Positions 1-7,976 of a stretch of 64,000 bases of DNA are shown piece by piece. The notes beneath the pieces are model-generated. The model did no database searches. It saw only the letters and a program-made list of their open reading frames with translations, and had not been told where the DNA came from. The DNA comes from Trichomonas vaginalis G3 (Eukaryota > Parabasalia > Trichomonadida > Trichomonadidae): contig NC_067207.1 in the NCBI RefSeq assembly GCF_026262505.1, positions 24,458,082 to 24,522,081 of the forward strand. Reading direction: 5' to 3'. How positions within the stretch are numbered: position 1 is the first letter of the stretch; each line of letters starts with the position of its first letter. Position numbers and translations under genes: made by a program.

Positions 1-163
1 ATCTATCAAATCGACAAAAATAATTTCCATTTTAACCAAAAATAATCTTTTTTCATAGAAATAAATACTTCTCACCATTTCATTACATTAAAATAAGGAT
101 GTCAATTCGGAAAATTGTTTTCATTTTAGGAGAATATAATTTTTTTTTTGGAAAATTTAAAAA

Positions 164-185
164 GTGAGACGCGCAGGATTCGAAC
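164..185 (-). pseudogene. tRNA 3'-end relic
   Basis: On the minus strand this reads as a T-loop (TTCGAAT), the 3' half of a T stem (CCTGC), an acceptor 3' strand (GCGTCTC), a discriminator A and then a T-run like a Pol III terminator. The bases 5' of the T-loop (AAAAAG) cannot pair with the T stem, so D, anticodon and 5' acceptor parts are missing. It looks like the stump of a tRNA gene cut by a rearrangement or insertion. Identity of the tRNA cannot be told. Confidence 0.5.
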
Positions 186-1040
186 TTTTTAAAAAGTTGA
201 TTTAAATATATTCTAGTGTGATTTCTAAGGATAATATCATATTTAAAATAAGAATATACTAGTTTGGGCGGTATAATTTTTTCGATAAATTTGAGAAAAT
301 GTACGTTTAGGGCATCAAAAGTGTCAATTCGCTCAGCGAAAGCTGAGCTAGCTTCGTTCTCGAAAGAATAGGGAAGGAGTGAAAGAGAGTGATACAGATG
401 TTGACACATTCATATCATTTCAACAAATTTTGATCAAATTGAAATGCAATGAAATTCAATTCACTTCATATCCTTCAGTCAGTACATTGACATCCTTCTA
501 CATCACAATGATAACTCGTGCATCAATAGTTCTACAACTAACTCAGAAAAAACAAGATTTTTACTTCCAGCTTACAGCTTTTAAAAAGTTTCGATGATAA
601 AAATCACTCTACTCTTGTTTATCGATATGTTGTGATAGTAGGTAAACGTATTCTTATCGATATTAATAAAAATATTTTTACGAAAATCTGAACCAATTAC
701 AGAGTTATTCATAAAGTTTATGATAACTGTAATTACTTCATCTTTGTTTTATATTTGAATAAACAATTTAATTTAATTTGCATAATTTTTTTAGTTGAAA
801 AACAGGAAACTTATTTGAGTATGTATTATTTTTATCGTTCAATTCATTGTATCAGTGAGTGATCCAGATATTTAAGATATTTAGAAAAAATTTATTAATT
901 TGATTAATAAATTTTAATCAAAATAGCAAAAATCTATTTGATAGCTGTAAGCAAACAATAACTTTTATTTCAAGCAAAATCACTTATTTTCATCTAAACG
1001 TATAAAATTGGGAATTTTATGAGAATAAATTTAAAATCAG
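186..1040. other. AT-rich intergenic DNA, no gene seen
   Basis: Only short chance frames occur here, without recognisable protein motifs or start context. No clear repeat or RNA gene was seen. It precedes the first recognisable Polinton sequence. Confidence 0.5.
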
Positions 1041-1052
1041 GTCAGGTAAGTG

Positions 1053-1083
1053 GGGCTTCCAGGCGCGTTGCGCCCTCTAGCCC
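1053..1083. promoter_or_regulatory. GC-rich two-part stem-loop near Polinton A left side
   Basis: GGGCT (1053-1057) pairs with AGCCC (1079-1083), and inside it GGCGC (1062-1066) pairs with GCGCC (1070-1074) around a 3-nt loop. It stands out in very AT-rich DNA. A similar GC-rich motif lies at 58731-58775 at the B/D boundary in the opposite orientation, so it may mark element ends or act as a 3'-end signal. Function is inferred only. Confidence 0.45.
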
Positions 1084-1280
1084 ATAAGAAATTTTGCCCA
1101 AGACCCAAGAGGAGGACCGAACCCCAGCCGACCAGCCGGTGACAAAACCAAAACCGTTGTTATTTACATCATATTAATAGTGTCACTTTTTATGTCACTT
1201 TTCACAAATTATATATGTTTTCATGTTTTGTAACTTTTCTGTCACTTTTCGGGTAAAAACATTTTTATTATTATATATAA

Positions 1281-2099
1281 ATGAATTTTACAAAACCACC
1301 GTTACCGTTCTTTGGAAATAAGAGTAGATGTAAAGATATTATATTGAGAGAACTTAAGAAACTACCGAATGGTCTAACATTTGTAGATTTGTTCGGTGGA
1401 AGTTTCTATATATCCCATTTATGTCATACCGTATTTCCTGACTCAAAGATTATATGCAATGACTTCGACAACTATATGGACCGTCTCAAACATATTCCAG
1501 ACACAAACAATATATTGAAAGAGTTAAAAGAAAAGATACCTATAGGTAAGATGGAACGTATACCATTAGATAAGAAAAATATCGTGAGAGAGGTTTTGAA
1601 AAAAGCAGAATATATAGACTGGGATAGTATATCTGCTAGACTATTATATAGTGGTGCTATAAGAGTTCATGACATTGAAACACTTATGTCAAAAGTTTTA
1701 TATCTTAACTATACAAATGTTTTCAAAGAGGACATAGAAAAATATATTGAGGGTATAGAGTTTGTGAGATGTCATTGGACAGAGTTGTATGAAAAATATA
1801 AAGACAAGGAAAATGTTTTCTTTATAGTGGACCCGCCGTTCTATAACACATGGGATTTTCAATACCAAGTAGACTGGACTTTGAGAGACTCTTTAGAAAC
1901 TTTAGACGTTATACATAACCATCCATGCTTTTACTTTACATCCGATAAAAGTGGTTTGAAAACCGTTATGAGATGGTTAGAGGACATACATGACTATGAG
2001 TTTATATATGACAAGATAGAATATGAGAGAGGTCCTATAAACTGGAGAAAGTGTCACAATAAAGAAATTTTATTAGTAAGTAAATGTGGTTTGAAATAG
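1281..2099 (+). CDS. Dam-like (D12 class) DNA adenine-N6 methyltransferase
   Basis: The 272-residue protein has the D12-class layout: FFGNK near residues 10-14 (SAM-binding FxGxK), DLFGGS at 36-41 (motif I), NDFD at 60-63 and DPPFYN at 184-189 (motif IV, the DPPY type catalytic site). The length is normal for Dam-type enzymes, which transfer a methyl group from S-adenosylmethionine to adenine N6. The start is preceded by a T-rich tract and TATAAATG. It is the first gene on the left of the element. 6mA is reported as a major DNA mark in Trichomonas and related Dam-like proteins occur there. Whether it modifies element or host DNA is unknown. Confidence 0.88.
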   Translation: MNFTKPPLPFFGNKSRCKDIILRELKKLPNGLTFVDLFGGSFYISHLCHTVFPDSKIICNDFDNYMDRLKHIPDTNNILKELKEKIPIGKMERIPLDKKNIVREVLKKAEYIDWDSISARLLYSGAIRVHDIETLMSKVLYLNYTNVFKEDIEKYIEGIEFVRCHWTELYEKYKDKENVFFIVDPPFYNTWDFQYQVDWTLRDSLETLDVIHNHPCFYFTSDKSGLKTVMRWLEDIHDYEFIYDKIEYERGPINWRKCHNKEILLVSKCGLK

Positions 2100-2215
2100 G
2101 ACTACTTGTTTTAGGTTTTTTCCATTGTGTCATTTATTTATTTGACGTAGCAGAAAAGTACAGAGAATATGAAGATGAACCAATGCCTGCAAATGTTCAG
2201 CATATGTACTCGTAA
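2084..2215 (+). CDS. Small single-membrane-segment protein
   Basis: A 43-codon frame starts inside the last codons of the methyltransferase (overlap of 16 nt). Residues 4-20 are hydrophobic (IGLLVLGFFHCVIYLF region) and the remainder is acidic and polar, so it looks like a small type of membrane protein with a short tail. Coding overlap suggests co-transcription with the methyltransferase. No family recognised. Confidence 0.4.
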   Translation: MWFEIGLLVLGFFHCVIYLFDVAEKYREYEDEPMPANVQHMYS

Positions 2216-2238
2216 GAGATATTTTTATCTAATATTAA

Positions 2239-2409
2239 ATGGACGCACAGAACTTAGCGAATGCACAGCAACCTGGACAACCAAACCCAGAGAATATTCC
2301 AAATGAAGTTAGAATACAAACTGCAATGGCAAACTATGGTCAAGTGCCAACAGATGTACAAATGCAAACTGCCATGTCAAATGACGCTGCGTTAGGTTTG
2401 CCACCATGA
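2239..2409 (+). CDS. Small Asn/Gln/Pro-rich hypothetical protein
   Basis: A 56-residue frame starting MDAQNLANAQQPGQPNP with an internal repeated segment (IQTAMANYGQVP then MQTAMSNDAALG). The start has the element-type context: ATTTTTATCTAATATTAAATG. It lies 23 nt after the preceding small frame, in the same direction. No known domain is recognisable; a small virion or scaffold component is only a guess. Confidence 0.45.
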   Translation: MDAQNLANAQQPGQPNPENIPNEVRIQTAMANYGQVPTDVQMQTAMSNDAALGLPP

Positions 2410-2418
2410 TATGCAAAT

Positions 2419-2601
2419 ATGAGATGGATAGAGTTTTATACAAACCCTGAAGTGGGATATAAACAACTTTATGCAGATGACGCGAACACAGGAGTTGACC
2501 CAGAATATGTTTTCTACCAGAGGAGAAACAGAATGTATGAGCTCCAGTTAAAGAATGCTATGGAACTCAACAGGAAACGTAAGAGACTAGGCGGACATTA
2601 G
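2419..2601 (+). CDS. Small basic hypothetical protein
   Basis: Sixty residues, starting MRWIEFYTNPEVGYKQL and ending with a basic stretch (NRKRKRLGGH). It follows the previous small frame by 9 nt and precedes the amphipathic protein at 2620, so it belongs to a tight run of small same-strand genes. The basic C-terminus resembles other short basic peptides in these elements (for example 47915-47950). No function can be assigned. Confidence 0.4.
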   Translation: MRWIEFYTNPEVGYKQLYADDANTGVDPEYVFYQRRNRMYELQLKNAMELNRKRKRLGGH

Positions 2602-2619
2602 ATTTTTACATATAGTAAA

Positions 2620-2853
2620 ATGGGTTTCTTCAGTAAGATAGGAAACTTCTTTCGAAATGTTGGAAGAGGTATATGGAATGGAATAAAATCTGTCGGAAGA
2701 GGAGTATGGAACGGTGTCAAAAATATTGGTAAAAGAGTAGGTCAGTTTGTTGGTATTATACCTAAAGACCCTGAACCAGAAGAACAAGCTCCTGTTATAC
2801 AACAGCCTGAACCTGCACCACAGTCAAGTTGGCAACCACAACCGGTATATTAA
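2620..2853 (+). CDS. Small amphipathic basic protein, putative internal virion protein
   Basis: The 77 residues begin with an amphipathic Gly/Trp/Lys-rich N-terminal half with repeated GxGIWNGIKSVG-like segments, followed by a Pro/Gln/Glu-rich tail. The same style is seen at 6762-7163 and 22553-22768. Small proteins of this type beside capsid genes in Polintons have been compared with membrane-active internal proteins of adenovirus (protein VI/X class); that role is inferred. The start follows TTTTTACATATAGTAAAATG, the common element start context. Confidence 0.5.
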   Translation: MGFFSKIGNFFRNVGRGIWNGIKSVGRGVWNGVKNIGKRVGQFVGIIPKDPEPEEQAPVIQQPEPAPQSSWQPQPVY

Positions 2854-2857
2854 AAAA

Positions 2858-3706
2858 TTATATTTTTACCGTTCGATAGTAGTTGTATATGAAACTAAGT
2901 TCTAAGTAAAACGCATGGTATAATGGAATTATTCTTTTTCTTCCATCTGTAGTAAACCATACTTGAAAGTCTGAAATACTTCCACTTGGTGGTTCGTATA
3001 ACTTTGTAGGTTTTTCGTAAAAGTCATTTGCCAAGCATAAGAAAGAGTTTTGGGCGCCAGAAAATGAAGCATGAACTATCACAGCATCTTGGTCGAAAAC
3101 ATCTTTAAATAAATATGGTTCATCTCTTGCATATCGACTGTAGATATTTGCTAAAGGAGGTTCAACTTTCTGATTTAACATTCTTTGCAAATAATACCAT
3201 GACATTGCAGTGAATTCTGTATATATTTGTTCGTCTTTATTTGGATTGTCTTCGTAGATTTGAAATGACACTTGTGAATTTTGTTTGTCATATACAATTC
3301 TCACATAAAGTGTGCTATCGGTATTCGCATATTCATCAGCATATTTTGCATAACATGAATTTATTTTATCTTCTATATTTTTTAATGCAGTCTGTAGAGA
3401 AGATGAGAGGTCAACTTGTATTAGCTCAATTTCTTCCCACATTTTTCGTTGCCCTTCAGATGTATAATCTATATGAAACCTTACAATAAATGGAAAACTT
3501 TTATCTTCTACAGACACAAACTTTATTCTTCGAAAGCCAATAGCTTTTGTGACAGATGGGTCTCTTAACCATCTTAATGGGTAGTCAAAACGATAGCCTT
3601 CATGCTTTATAGTATCTAAGTCAAACTTTTGACCGACATTAGTAAAAAGTTCATCTAATGGTTTAGTTGTAGCAACTCTAGAATTTTCTTTTTCTATTGG
3701 AAGCAT
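2858..3706 (-). CDS. Penton-like minor capsid protein (copy 1)
   Basis: A 282-residue open frame clearly homologous to 10782-11642 and more distantly to 62485-63342. Shared blocks are RFDYPLRWL, AIGFRRI, HASFSGAQNSFLC, EPPSGSISDFQVWF and IIPLYHAFYLELSF. The length and predicted all-beta character suit the single jelly-roll penton or minor capsid protein found in Polintons, which would occupy capsid vertices. It diverges from the fibre gene at 3725 across only 18 bp, which fits penton and fibre being made together. The penton call is inference from length, context and conservation. Confidence 0.55.
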   Translation of the reverse strand: MLPIEKENSRVATTKPLDELFTNVGQKFDLDTIKHEGYRFDYPLRWLRDPSVTKAIGFRRIKFVSVEDKSFPFIVRFHIDYTSEGQRKMWEEIELIQVDLSSSLQTALKNIEDKINSCYAKYADEYANTDSTLYVRIVYDKQNSQVSFQIYEDNPNKDEQIYTEFTAMSWYYLQRMLNQKVEPPLANIYSRYARDEPYLFKDVFDQDAVIVHASFSGAQNSFLCLANDFYEKPTKLYEPPSGSISDFQVWFTTDGRKRIIPLYHAFYLELSFIYNYYRTVKI

Positions 3707-3724
3707 ATTTTATCTATAATAAAA
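3707..3724. promoter_or_regulatory. 18-bp shared divergent promoter
   Basis: Start codons of the penton-like gene (minus) and the fibre gene (plus) are separated by only 18 bp of A/T-rich DNA reading ATTTTATCTATAATAAAA. Both directions give T-rich sequence followed by AAAATG or ATATG. The transcription start signals must therefore lie within these bases or inside the opposing coding region. Confidence 0.55.
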
Positions 3725-5008
3725 ATGTCAAATGAAACAGCGTCTATGAGAGAAATACAACACAACCGACAACTCATTATGCAAGCTCTAAATAAGAACA
3801 CAACAAACTTTTCAAACTATTCTAAGATATCTGAGTCATTGAAAGGGGGTGACTTAAAACTGACAATAAACCCTATAACAGATGAGTTTCTATTTCAAGA
3901 CAATAAGAACAATACTGTCTGTATAAATCCAACAAAAGGAACTTTAAACGAGAAACCTATAAATGAACTTCTTTTGAAAGCAGATGTTGACAACAAAGCT
4001 GACAAAGAATATGTAGACGATGCAATAGCAAAAGAAGAAGAAAGAGCTAACAATGCTTATGCAACAAAAGAACATACTCATCCTGAACTAGCAGACAAAA
4101 CATATGTTGACAATAAAATGTCAAGTGAAGTGACAAGAGCTGAAAACGAATATTCTAAAAAGACTCATATACATTATATTAACCAAATACCAAGTCTTAA
4201 GGAAACATTAGAGACAAAAGCAGATAAGACTCATACACATTCTATATCTGATATTACAAACTTACAAGAAACCTTAAACAGGAAAAGTGCCGTTGGACAT
4301 ACACATACCATTGCAAATATTACAAACTTACAAGAAACCTTAAACAGAAAAAGTGACATTGGACATACACATTCTATATCTGATATTACAAACTTACAAG
4401 AAACCTTAAACAGGAAAAGTGCCGTTGGACATACACATACCATTGCAAATATTACAAACTTACAAGAAACCTTAAACAGAAAAAGTGACATTGGACATAC
4501 ACATTCTATATCTGATATTACAAACTTACAAGAAACCTTAAACAGAAAAAGTGACATTGGACATACACATTCTATATCTGATATTACAAACTTACAAGAA
4601 ACCTTAAACAGGAAAAGTGCCGTTGGACATACACATTCTATATCTGATATTACAAACTTACAAGAAACCTTAAACAGAAAAAGTGCCGTTGGACATACAC
4701 ATACATCTTCTGAAATAACAGACTTAAACGTTAGCCTTGAAAATAAAGCAGATAAAACATATGTCAATGAAATATACCAAAGTTTGATAGGAACAAAAAA
4801 TATTGAAACTATTGTTGGTGACTTTTCTGTCAATGAAGAAAATAAATATTTTAGATGGCAGTTGGTACAGTCCTTAAAAAATGGTACACGGAATAAACTC
4901 ATTCCGAAAAATAACAATGAAATGTATGTAAGCTATAAAAAGAATGATGGTACACAAGTTAAAGTTCCATTAGACAACAACTGCTACTTAAACTTATATG
5001 GAGACTAA
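3725..5008 (+). CDS. Phage-type tail fibre shaft protein
   Basis: The 427-residue protein has a polar N-terminal segment (about 1-85), KADxxYVD-type segments (about 85-170) and a repeat shaft (about 170-323) of 22-residue units HTHSISDITNLQETLNRKS. A similar KADKTYV segment follows at about 340, then a C-terminal region. KADKxYV and GHTH units are hallmarks of bacteriophage tail fibres; in T4 gp37, HxH motifs bind iron along a trimeric shaft. A trimeric receptor-binding fibre is therefore inferred. It lies between the penton-like gene and a collar-domain tip gene. Other possibility: an adhesin not linked to a particle. Confidence 0.75.
   Translation: MSNETASMREIQHNRQLIMQALNKNTTNFSNYSKISESLKGGDLKLTINPITDEFLFQDNKNNTVCINPTKGTLNEKPINELLLKADVDNKADKEYVDDAIAKEEERANNAYATKEHTHPELADKTYVDNKMSSEVTRAENEYSKKTHIHYINQIPSLKETLETKADKTHTHSISDITNLQETLNRKSAVGHTHTIANITNLQETLNRKSDIGHTHSISDITNLQETLNRKSAVGHTHTIANITNLQETLNRKSDIGHTHSISDITNLQETLNRKSDIGHTHSISDITNLQETLNRKSAVGHTHSISDITNLQETLNRKSAVGHTHTSSEITDLNVSLENKADKTYVNEIYQSLIGTKNIETIVGDFSVNEENKYFRWQLVQSLKNGTRNKLIPKNNNEMYVSYKKNDGTQVKVPLDNNCYLNLYGD
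4232..4693 (+). repeat. Seven 66-bp in-frame tandem repeats in the fibre gene
   Basis: Seven successive units of exactly 66 bp encode 22-residue shaft segments that alternate between two variants (SISD and TIAN starts; SAVG and DIG ends). An eighth, degenerate unit follows (TSSEITDLNVSLENKAD). Near identity at DNA level points to recent homogenisation or expansion. Confidence 0.9.
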
Positions 5009-5035
5009 CAAAAGAAATATTTAAGAGTTTATGAA

Positions 5036-5788
5036 ATGGCAGATATGACATTGCCTGACCCAGCTCCAGCACCACATTATTATGACTATGGAGATGACGA
5101 CAGAACACCACATGTAGATGAACAAAAGCTAACATTATATTTAGATTATTATAGATATAAAAGATATAATGCAATAGAAAAAACGAGAATAGTATATTAT
5201 TATACAGATGACAGAAATAAATATTATAGTCAAGATTTTACCTACCCTGAAAACATAAGATTATATTATAAAAAATATTCTGACACAAACCAGAAGACCT
5301 GAAATAGTTGCACTATATTTTAAGTTCAAAAGAGACAATCCTATAATATCTCATATGTTTGATTTAATGAACCCAGTAGGTTCTATTTATACATCTATGG
5401 ATGCAAGAGGTCCTCAAGTAATGTTTGGTGTTGGTGCATGGGAACAAATAGTCGACAGGTTTTTGTATTGTGCAAACTCTTCAAAGGAAACAGGTGGAAG
5501 TAAAACATTTCAGGTGAAAATTTACCTGCACACAGTCATTACATAGATTTAAGTACATCTCAAGCAGGTTGGCATAAGCATAGATATTGGGATTGGTCAG
5601 GAATGACAAAAGGTAAAGGATATGATGTTAAAGACGACGTTAAGTTTGCTATAAATTGTTACTGGGATGACACGCAGGGAGAAGGAAACCATACACATTT
5701 CGTTTCAGGATATACGCAAACAACGGGACAAAGTAAAGAATACATGCCACCTTACATGACAGTTTACGCATGGTATAGAATTGCTTAG
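5036..5788 (+). pseudogene. Phage tail-collar-type fibre tip, broken
   Basis: The N-terminal part is Pro/Tyr/Asp-rich (PDPAPAPHYYDYGDDD). Further on are motifs typical of phage tail-collar or baseplate Gp10-type C-terminal domains: NPVGSIYTSMD, GVGAWEQIVDRFLYC, SSKETGGSK and the end YMPPYMTVYAWYRIA. The same motifs recur at 53980-54687. It follows the shaft gene in the same direction and would form or fold the fibre tip. As part of a Polinton fossil the gene is broken, with a few breaks. Confidence 0.72.
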
Positions 5789-6744
5789 TCGTCATTTTCA
5801 ACTTCTTTAGCATATTCGTCAGGAGTTGTCTTATATTTGTTAGGAACTGTCTTTGAAAGTATACCACCTTGAACTTTGACAAGTTTGAAACGAGGTCTGA
5901 CAATAGTAGTTTTATCTTCTGCTTGCAGTCTGTACATTTTGCCATGTTTGCCTAAAACTTCATAATATTCTCTTGTATACTTTCTTCTATTTTTACGAAC
6001 ACGAATGTGAGTACCTGTCGGGTTCCCATTGTTGTCATAGTCAATAGTATTTTCATATGGGTCGCGTTTAGGTATTTCTATTTTTACTTTGTCACCTTTC
6101 TGAAGTTTGAAGCCCGGCATTCTTTCTTGTTTGTCTCTTTTGACTAAATTATTAAATATATAGTCTTTCTCTAAGTCAGGGTTGTTTTTCATTTCTTCGA
6201 GGGAGTGGTTTCCCAAACCTTTTTGTTTACGGTTATTGTAAATATTTAAAACTTGTCTCATCTTTGCCTGGGAGAAGTGTCTATACTTGTCGTCATATGA
6301 CATTTCATTTGCTTCACCACCTTGTGGTTGGTTTAAGTCTCTTAACATTTTTATACAACCGTCAATGACACCAAGAGCAGAATGGTTTTGGTCGACAATG
6401 AAATATTGGTTTACATTTTTTGAACGCAGATAGTTTTTTACATCATCTGATTTGAAAGAACTTTCACAGTCAGATGTCAGTTTTGTTGGATGGTATTTGT
6501 CAACGAATATTGTCAAAGCTGCTAAGATATCTAAAATAGCTTTGGACTGTAATGGTATGGCTTCACAGTATCTTGTGTTTTGACCAACAAATATTAACCA
6601 GTATGGTGGTCCATCTTCTCTATACCTCGGAATGTTTTCCAAGATATCCATAAACCAAGCATTTGGTGTTGAACTAAAGATTTTTATCATGAGTGCTTTC
6701 TTTGTCGCTTTAGAAACATAGGAGTCCTTGTTCGGATTCGTCAT
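5785..6744 (-). CDS. Polinton integrase (rve/DDE type)
   Basis: A 319-residue frame with an RNase H-like core: WLIFVGQNTRYCEAIPL strand region, TSDCESSF with the second acidic residue, and ALGVIDGCIKMLRDL containing the third acidic position 36 residues on, the D35 spacing known from retroviral-type integrases. A basic SH3-like C-terminal region follows (FKLQKGDKVKIEIP). It inserts element DNA into the host chromosome. It converges on the fibre tip gene with a 4-nt overlap and diverges from the gene at 6762 across 17 bp. The N-terminal part looks short for the family. Confidence 0.8.
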   Translation of the reverse strand: MTNPNKDSYVSKATKKALMIKIFSSTPNAWFMDILENIPRYREDGPPYWLIFVGQNTRYCEAIPLQSKAILDILAALTIFVDKYHPTKLTSDCESSFKSDDVKNYLRSKNVNQYFIVDQNHSALGVIDGCIKMLRDLNQPQGGEANEMSYDDKYRHFSQAKMRQVLNIYNNRKQKGLGNHSLEEMKNNPDLEKDYIFNNLVKRDKQERMPGFKLQKGDKVKIEIPKRDPYENTIDYDNNGNPTGTHIRVRKNRRKYTREYYEVLGKHGKMYRLQAEDKTTIVRPRFKLVKVQGGILSKTVPNKYKTTPDEYAKEVENDD

Positions 6745-6761
6745 TTTTTACCCTATAAGAA
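6745..6761. promoter_or_regulatory. 17-bp shared divergent promoter
   Basis: Start codons of the integrase (minus) and the amphipathic protein (plus) are separated by 17 bp, TTTTTACCCTATAAGAA. The T-rich tract directly before AAATG matches the context of other element genes. Confidence 0.5.
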
Positions 6762-7163
6762 ATGGGTTTATTTGGCGCATTAGCAGGAGTCGCATCTAGA
6801 TTTTTACCCGCAGTGGGAACAATAGCCAAAGGTGCATTTGGAATTGGAAGGAAGATTTTGAGTACATTAGGTATACTTAAAGAGAACGCACAACCTATTA
6901 TACAAACTGTACAGAAAGGTTGGGATGTAGCACGAGATGCAACAAATCTTATTCCAAATCCTGAAACAAGAGAAAAAGTTCAAGGATGGATGGACAATGT
7001 AGGAAGACAAGCAGGAAACTATTATAACAAAGCAAATGACTACTATAACCAAGCAGGACACTATATGGACCAAGGTGAAAGATTCTTTAACAGAGGATAT
7101 AACCATGCACAACAATGGGTAAGCAATAACCAACCGCAACCGCCTCAAACTTGGGAAATGTAA
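6762..7163 (+). CDS. Amphipathic Gly-rich protein, putative internal virion protein
   Basis: 133 residues. Residues 1-45 form a glycine-rich hydrophobic/amphipathic segment (MGLFGALAGVASRF ... GIGRKIL), followed by a helical middle and a C-terminal part rich in Asn, Tyr and Gln with YYNKANDYYNQAGHYM-like heptad repeats. The N-terminus resembles the MGFFSKIGNFF protein at 2620, so both may be membrane-active capsid-internal proteins. The role is inferred from style and context only. Confidence 0.5.
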   Translation: MGLFGALAGVASRFLPAVGTIAKGAFGIGRKILSTLGILKENAQPIIQTVQKGWDVARDATNLIPNPETREKVQGWMDNVGRQAGNYYNKANDYYNQAGHYMDQGERFFNRGYNHAQQWVSNNQPQPPQTWEM

Positions 7164-7182
7164 GGTTTTTAACTAGGATGAA

Positions 7183-7347
7183 ATGAACAATGCAGCATTG
7201 AGACAAATGAGTTCAAGATGGATTTGTCGGCTTCCAGCATTTAAACCGATACCATATAGTCAGGCTCAGCATGTGAAACTGAATGATATTATTAAAGGAA
7301 CCATCCCACCTCCACAACAACAACCAGTTGAAAACAAACCAAATTAA
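7183..7347 (+). CDS. Small hypothetical protein
   Basis: A 54-residue frame starting MNNAALRQMSSRWICRLP and ending in a Pro/Gln-rich tail (IPPPQQQPVENKPN). The start context, GGTTTTTAACTAGGATGAAATG, matches that of the neighbours at 7367 and 6762. Third of four consecutive same-strand genes leading to the polymerase. Function unknown. Confidence 0.45.
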   Translation: MNNAALRQMSSRWICRLPAFKPIPYSQAQHVKLNDIIKGTIPPPQQQPVENKPN

Positions 7348-7366
7348 AATTTTTTACTGAGATGAA

Positions 7367-7951
7367 ATGACCGAAGAAGTTGAAACGGTAGATTTGACAC
7401 CACAAACAAAAAGTTCAGAACCCTTGTCAAAACCTGTCAAAGAACTTACAGATGAAGAGAAAAATTCAATAATAGAAAGTGCCAGGTCTGGAAATACAAA
7501 CCAGAACTATAAAGTCACTTTTCATAGAAATGGAACGGCTAGTATCTCAAAAAAGAAACAGACTCTCACAAATAAAATATTGAAGTCTGAAGGAGCTTTC
7601 GAGACAACAGATGGAAAAGTTTACTTCACTGACCAACAGTTCATTATAGAACATCTCATTGACTTAGAGTCGAAATATTCTAAACTTTACAACAAACACA
7701 AAAAGTTGAAAGGAAAACAAAAACAAATAGCATATGATATTTATGAAGATGTTGACGACACAACTGTTCCTGCAAGTGAAGTAAAGTCAGAGGAACCGAA
7801 AAGTGACGAAAAACCGATAGAAGAAGAAAAACCAAAAACTGAAGATAAACCAAAACCAAAGTTTAGTTTCCAAACTAAACCAAGTCAACCTTCATTAGCT
7901 GGTATGGGTTGGCGTCAAAGACTTATGGCAGCAGGCGGTTATGTAAAGTAA
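7367..7951 (+). CDS. Hypothetical protein with shared small N-terminal domain and acidic tail
   Basis: 194 residues. The N-terminal third (LTDEEKNSIIESARSGN ... FHRNGTASISKKKQTL) resembles frames in element D at 59351-59569 (VHTMKDGRVQFRKIKQPL) and 61728-62149 (VSQSKDGKIYVRKRKVPL), so it defines a small family spread among these elements. A coiled-coil-like middle (IIEHLIDLESKYSKLYNKHKKLK) and a Glu/Lys/Pro-rich tail follow, ending GMGWRQRLMAAGGYVK. Structure suggests a scaffold or DNA-bound accessory protein; no function is assigned. Confidence 0.5.
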   Translation: MTEEVETVDLTPQTKSSEPLSKPVKELTDEEKNSIIESARSGNTNQNYKVTFHRNGTASISKKKQTLTNKILKSEGAFETTDGKVYFTDQQFIIEHLIDLESKYSKLYNKHKKLKGKQKQIAYDIYEDVDDTTVPASEVKSEEPKSDEKPIEEEKPKTEDKPKPKFSFQTKPSQPSLAGMGWRQRLMAAGGYVK

Positions 7952-7976
7952 AGAAAAAAATTTTATTTTTATAAAA

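Noticed and set aside
83-597. Frames of 72-108 codons near the window start
   Set aside because: Low-complexity AT-driven sequence on both strands with no protein motif and overlapping the tRNA stump region.
4231-4917. Long minus-strand frame with regular Cys/Phe repeats opposite the fibre shaft
   Set aside because: It is the antisense image of the 66-bp in-frame repeats; the plus strand has the clear fibre motifs.
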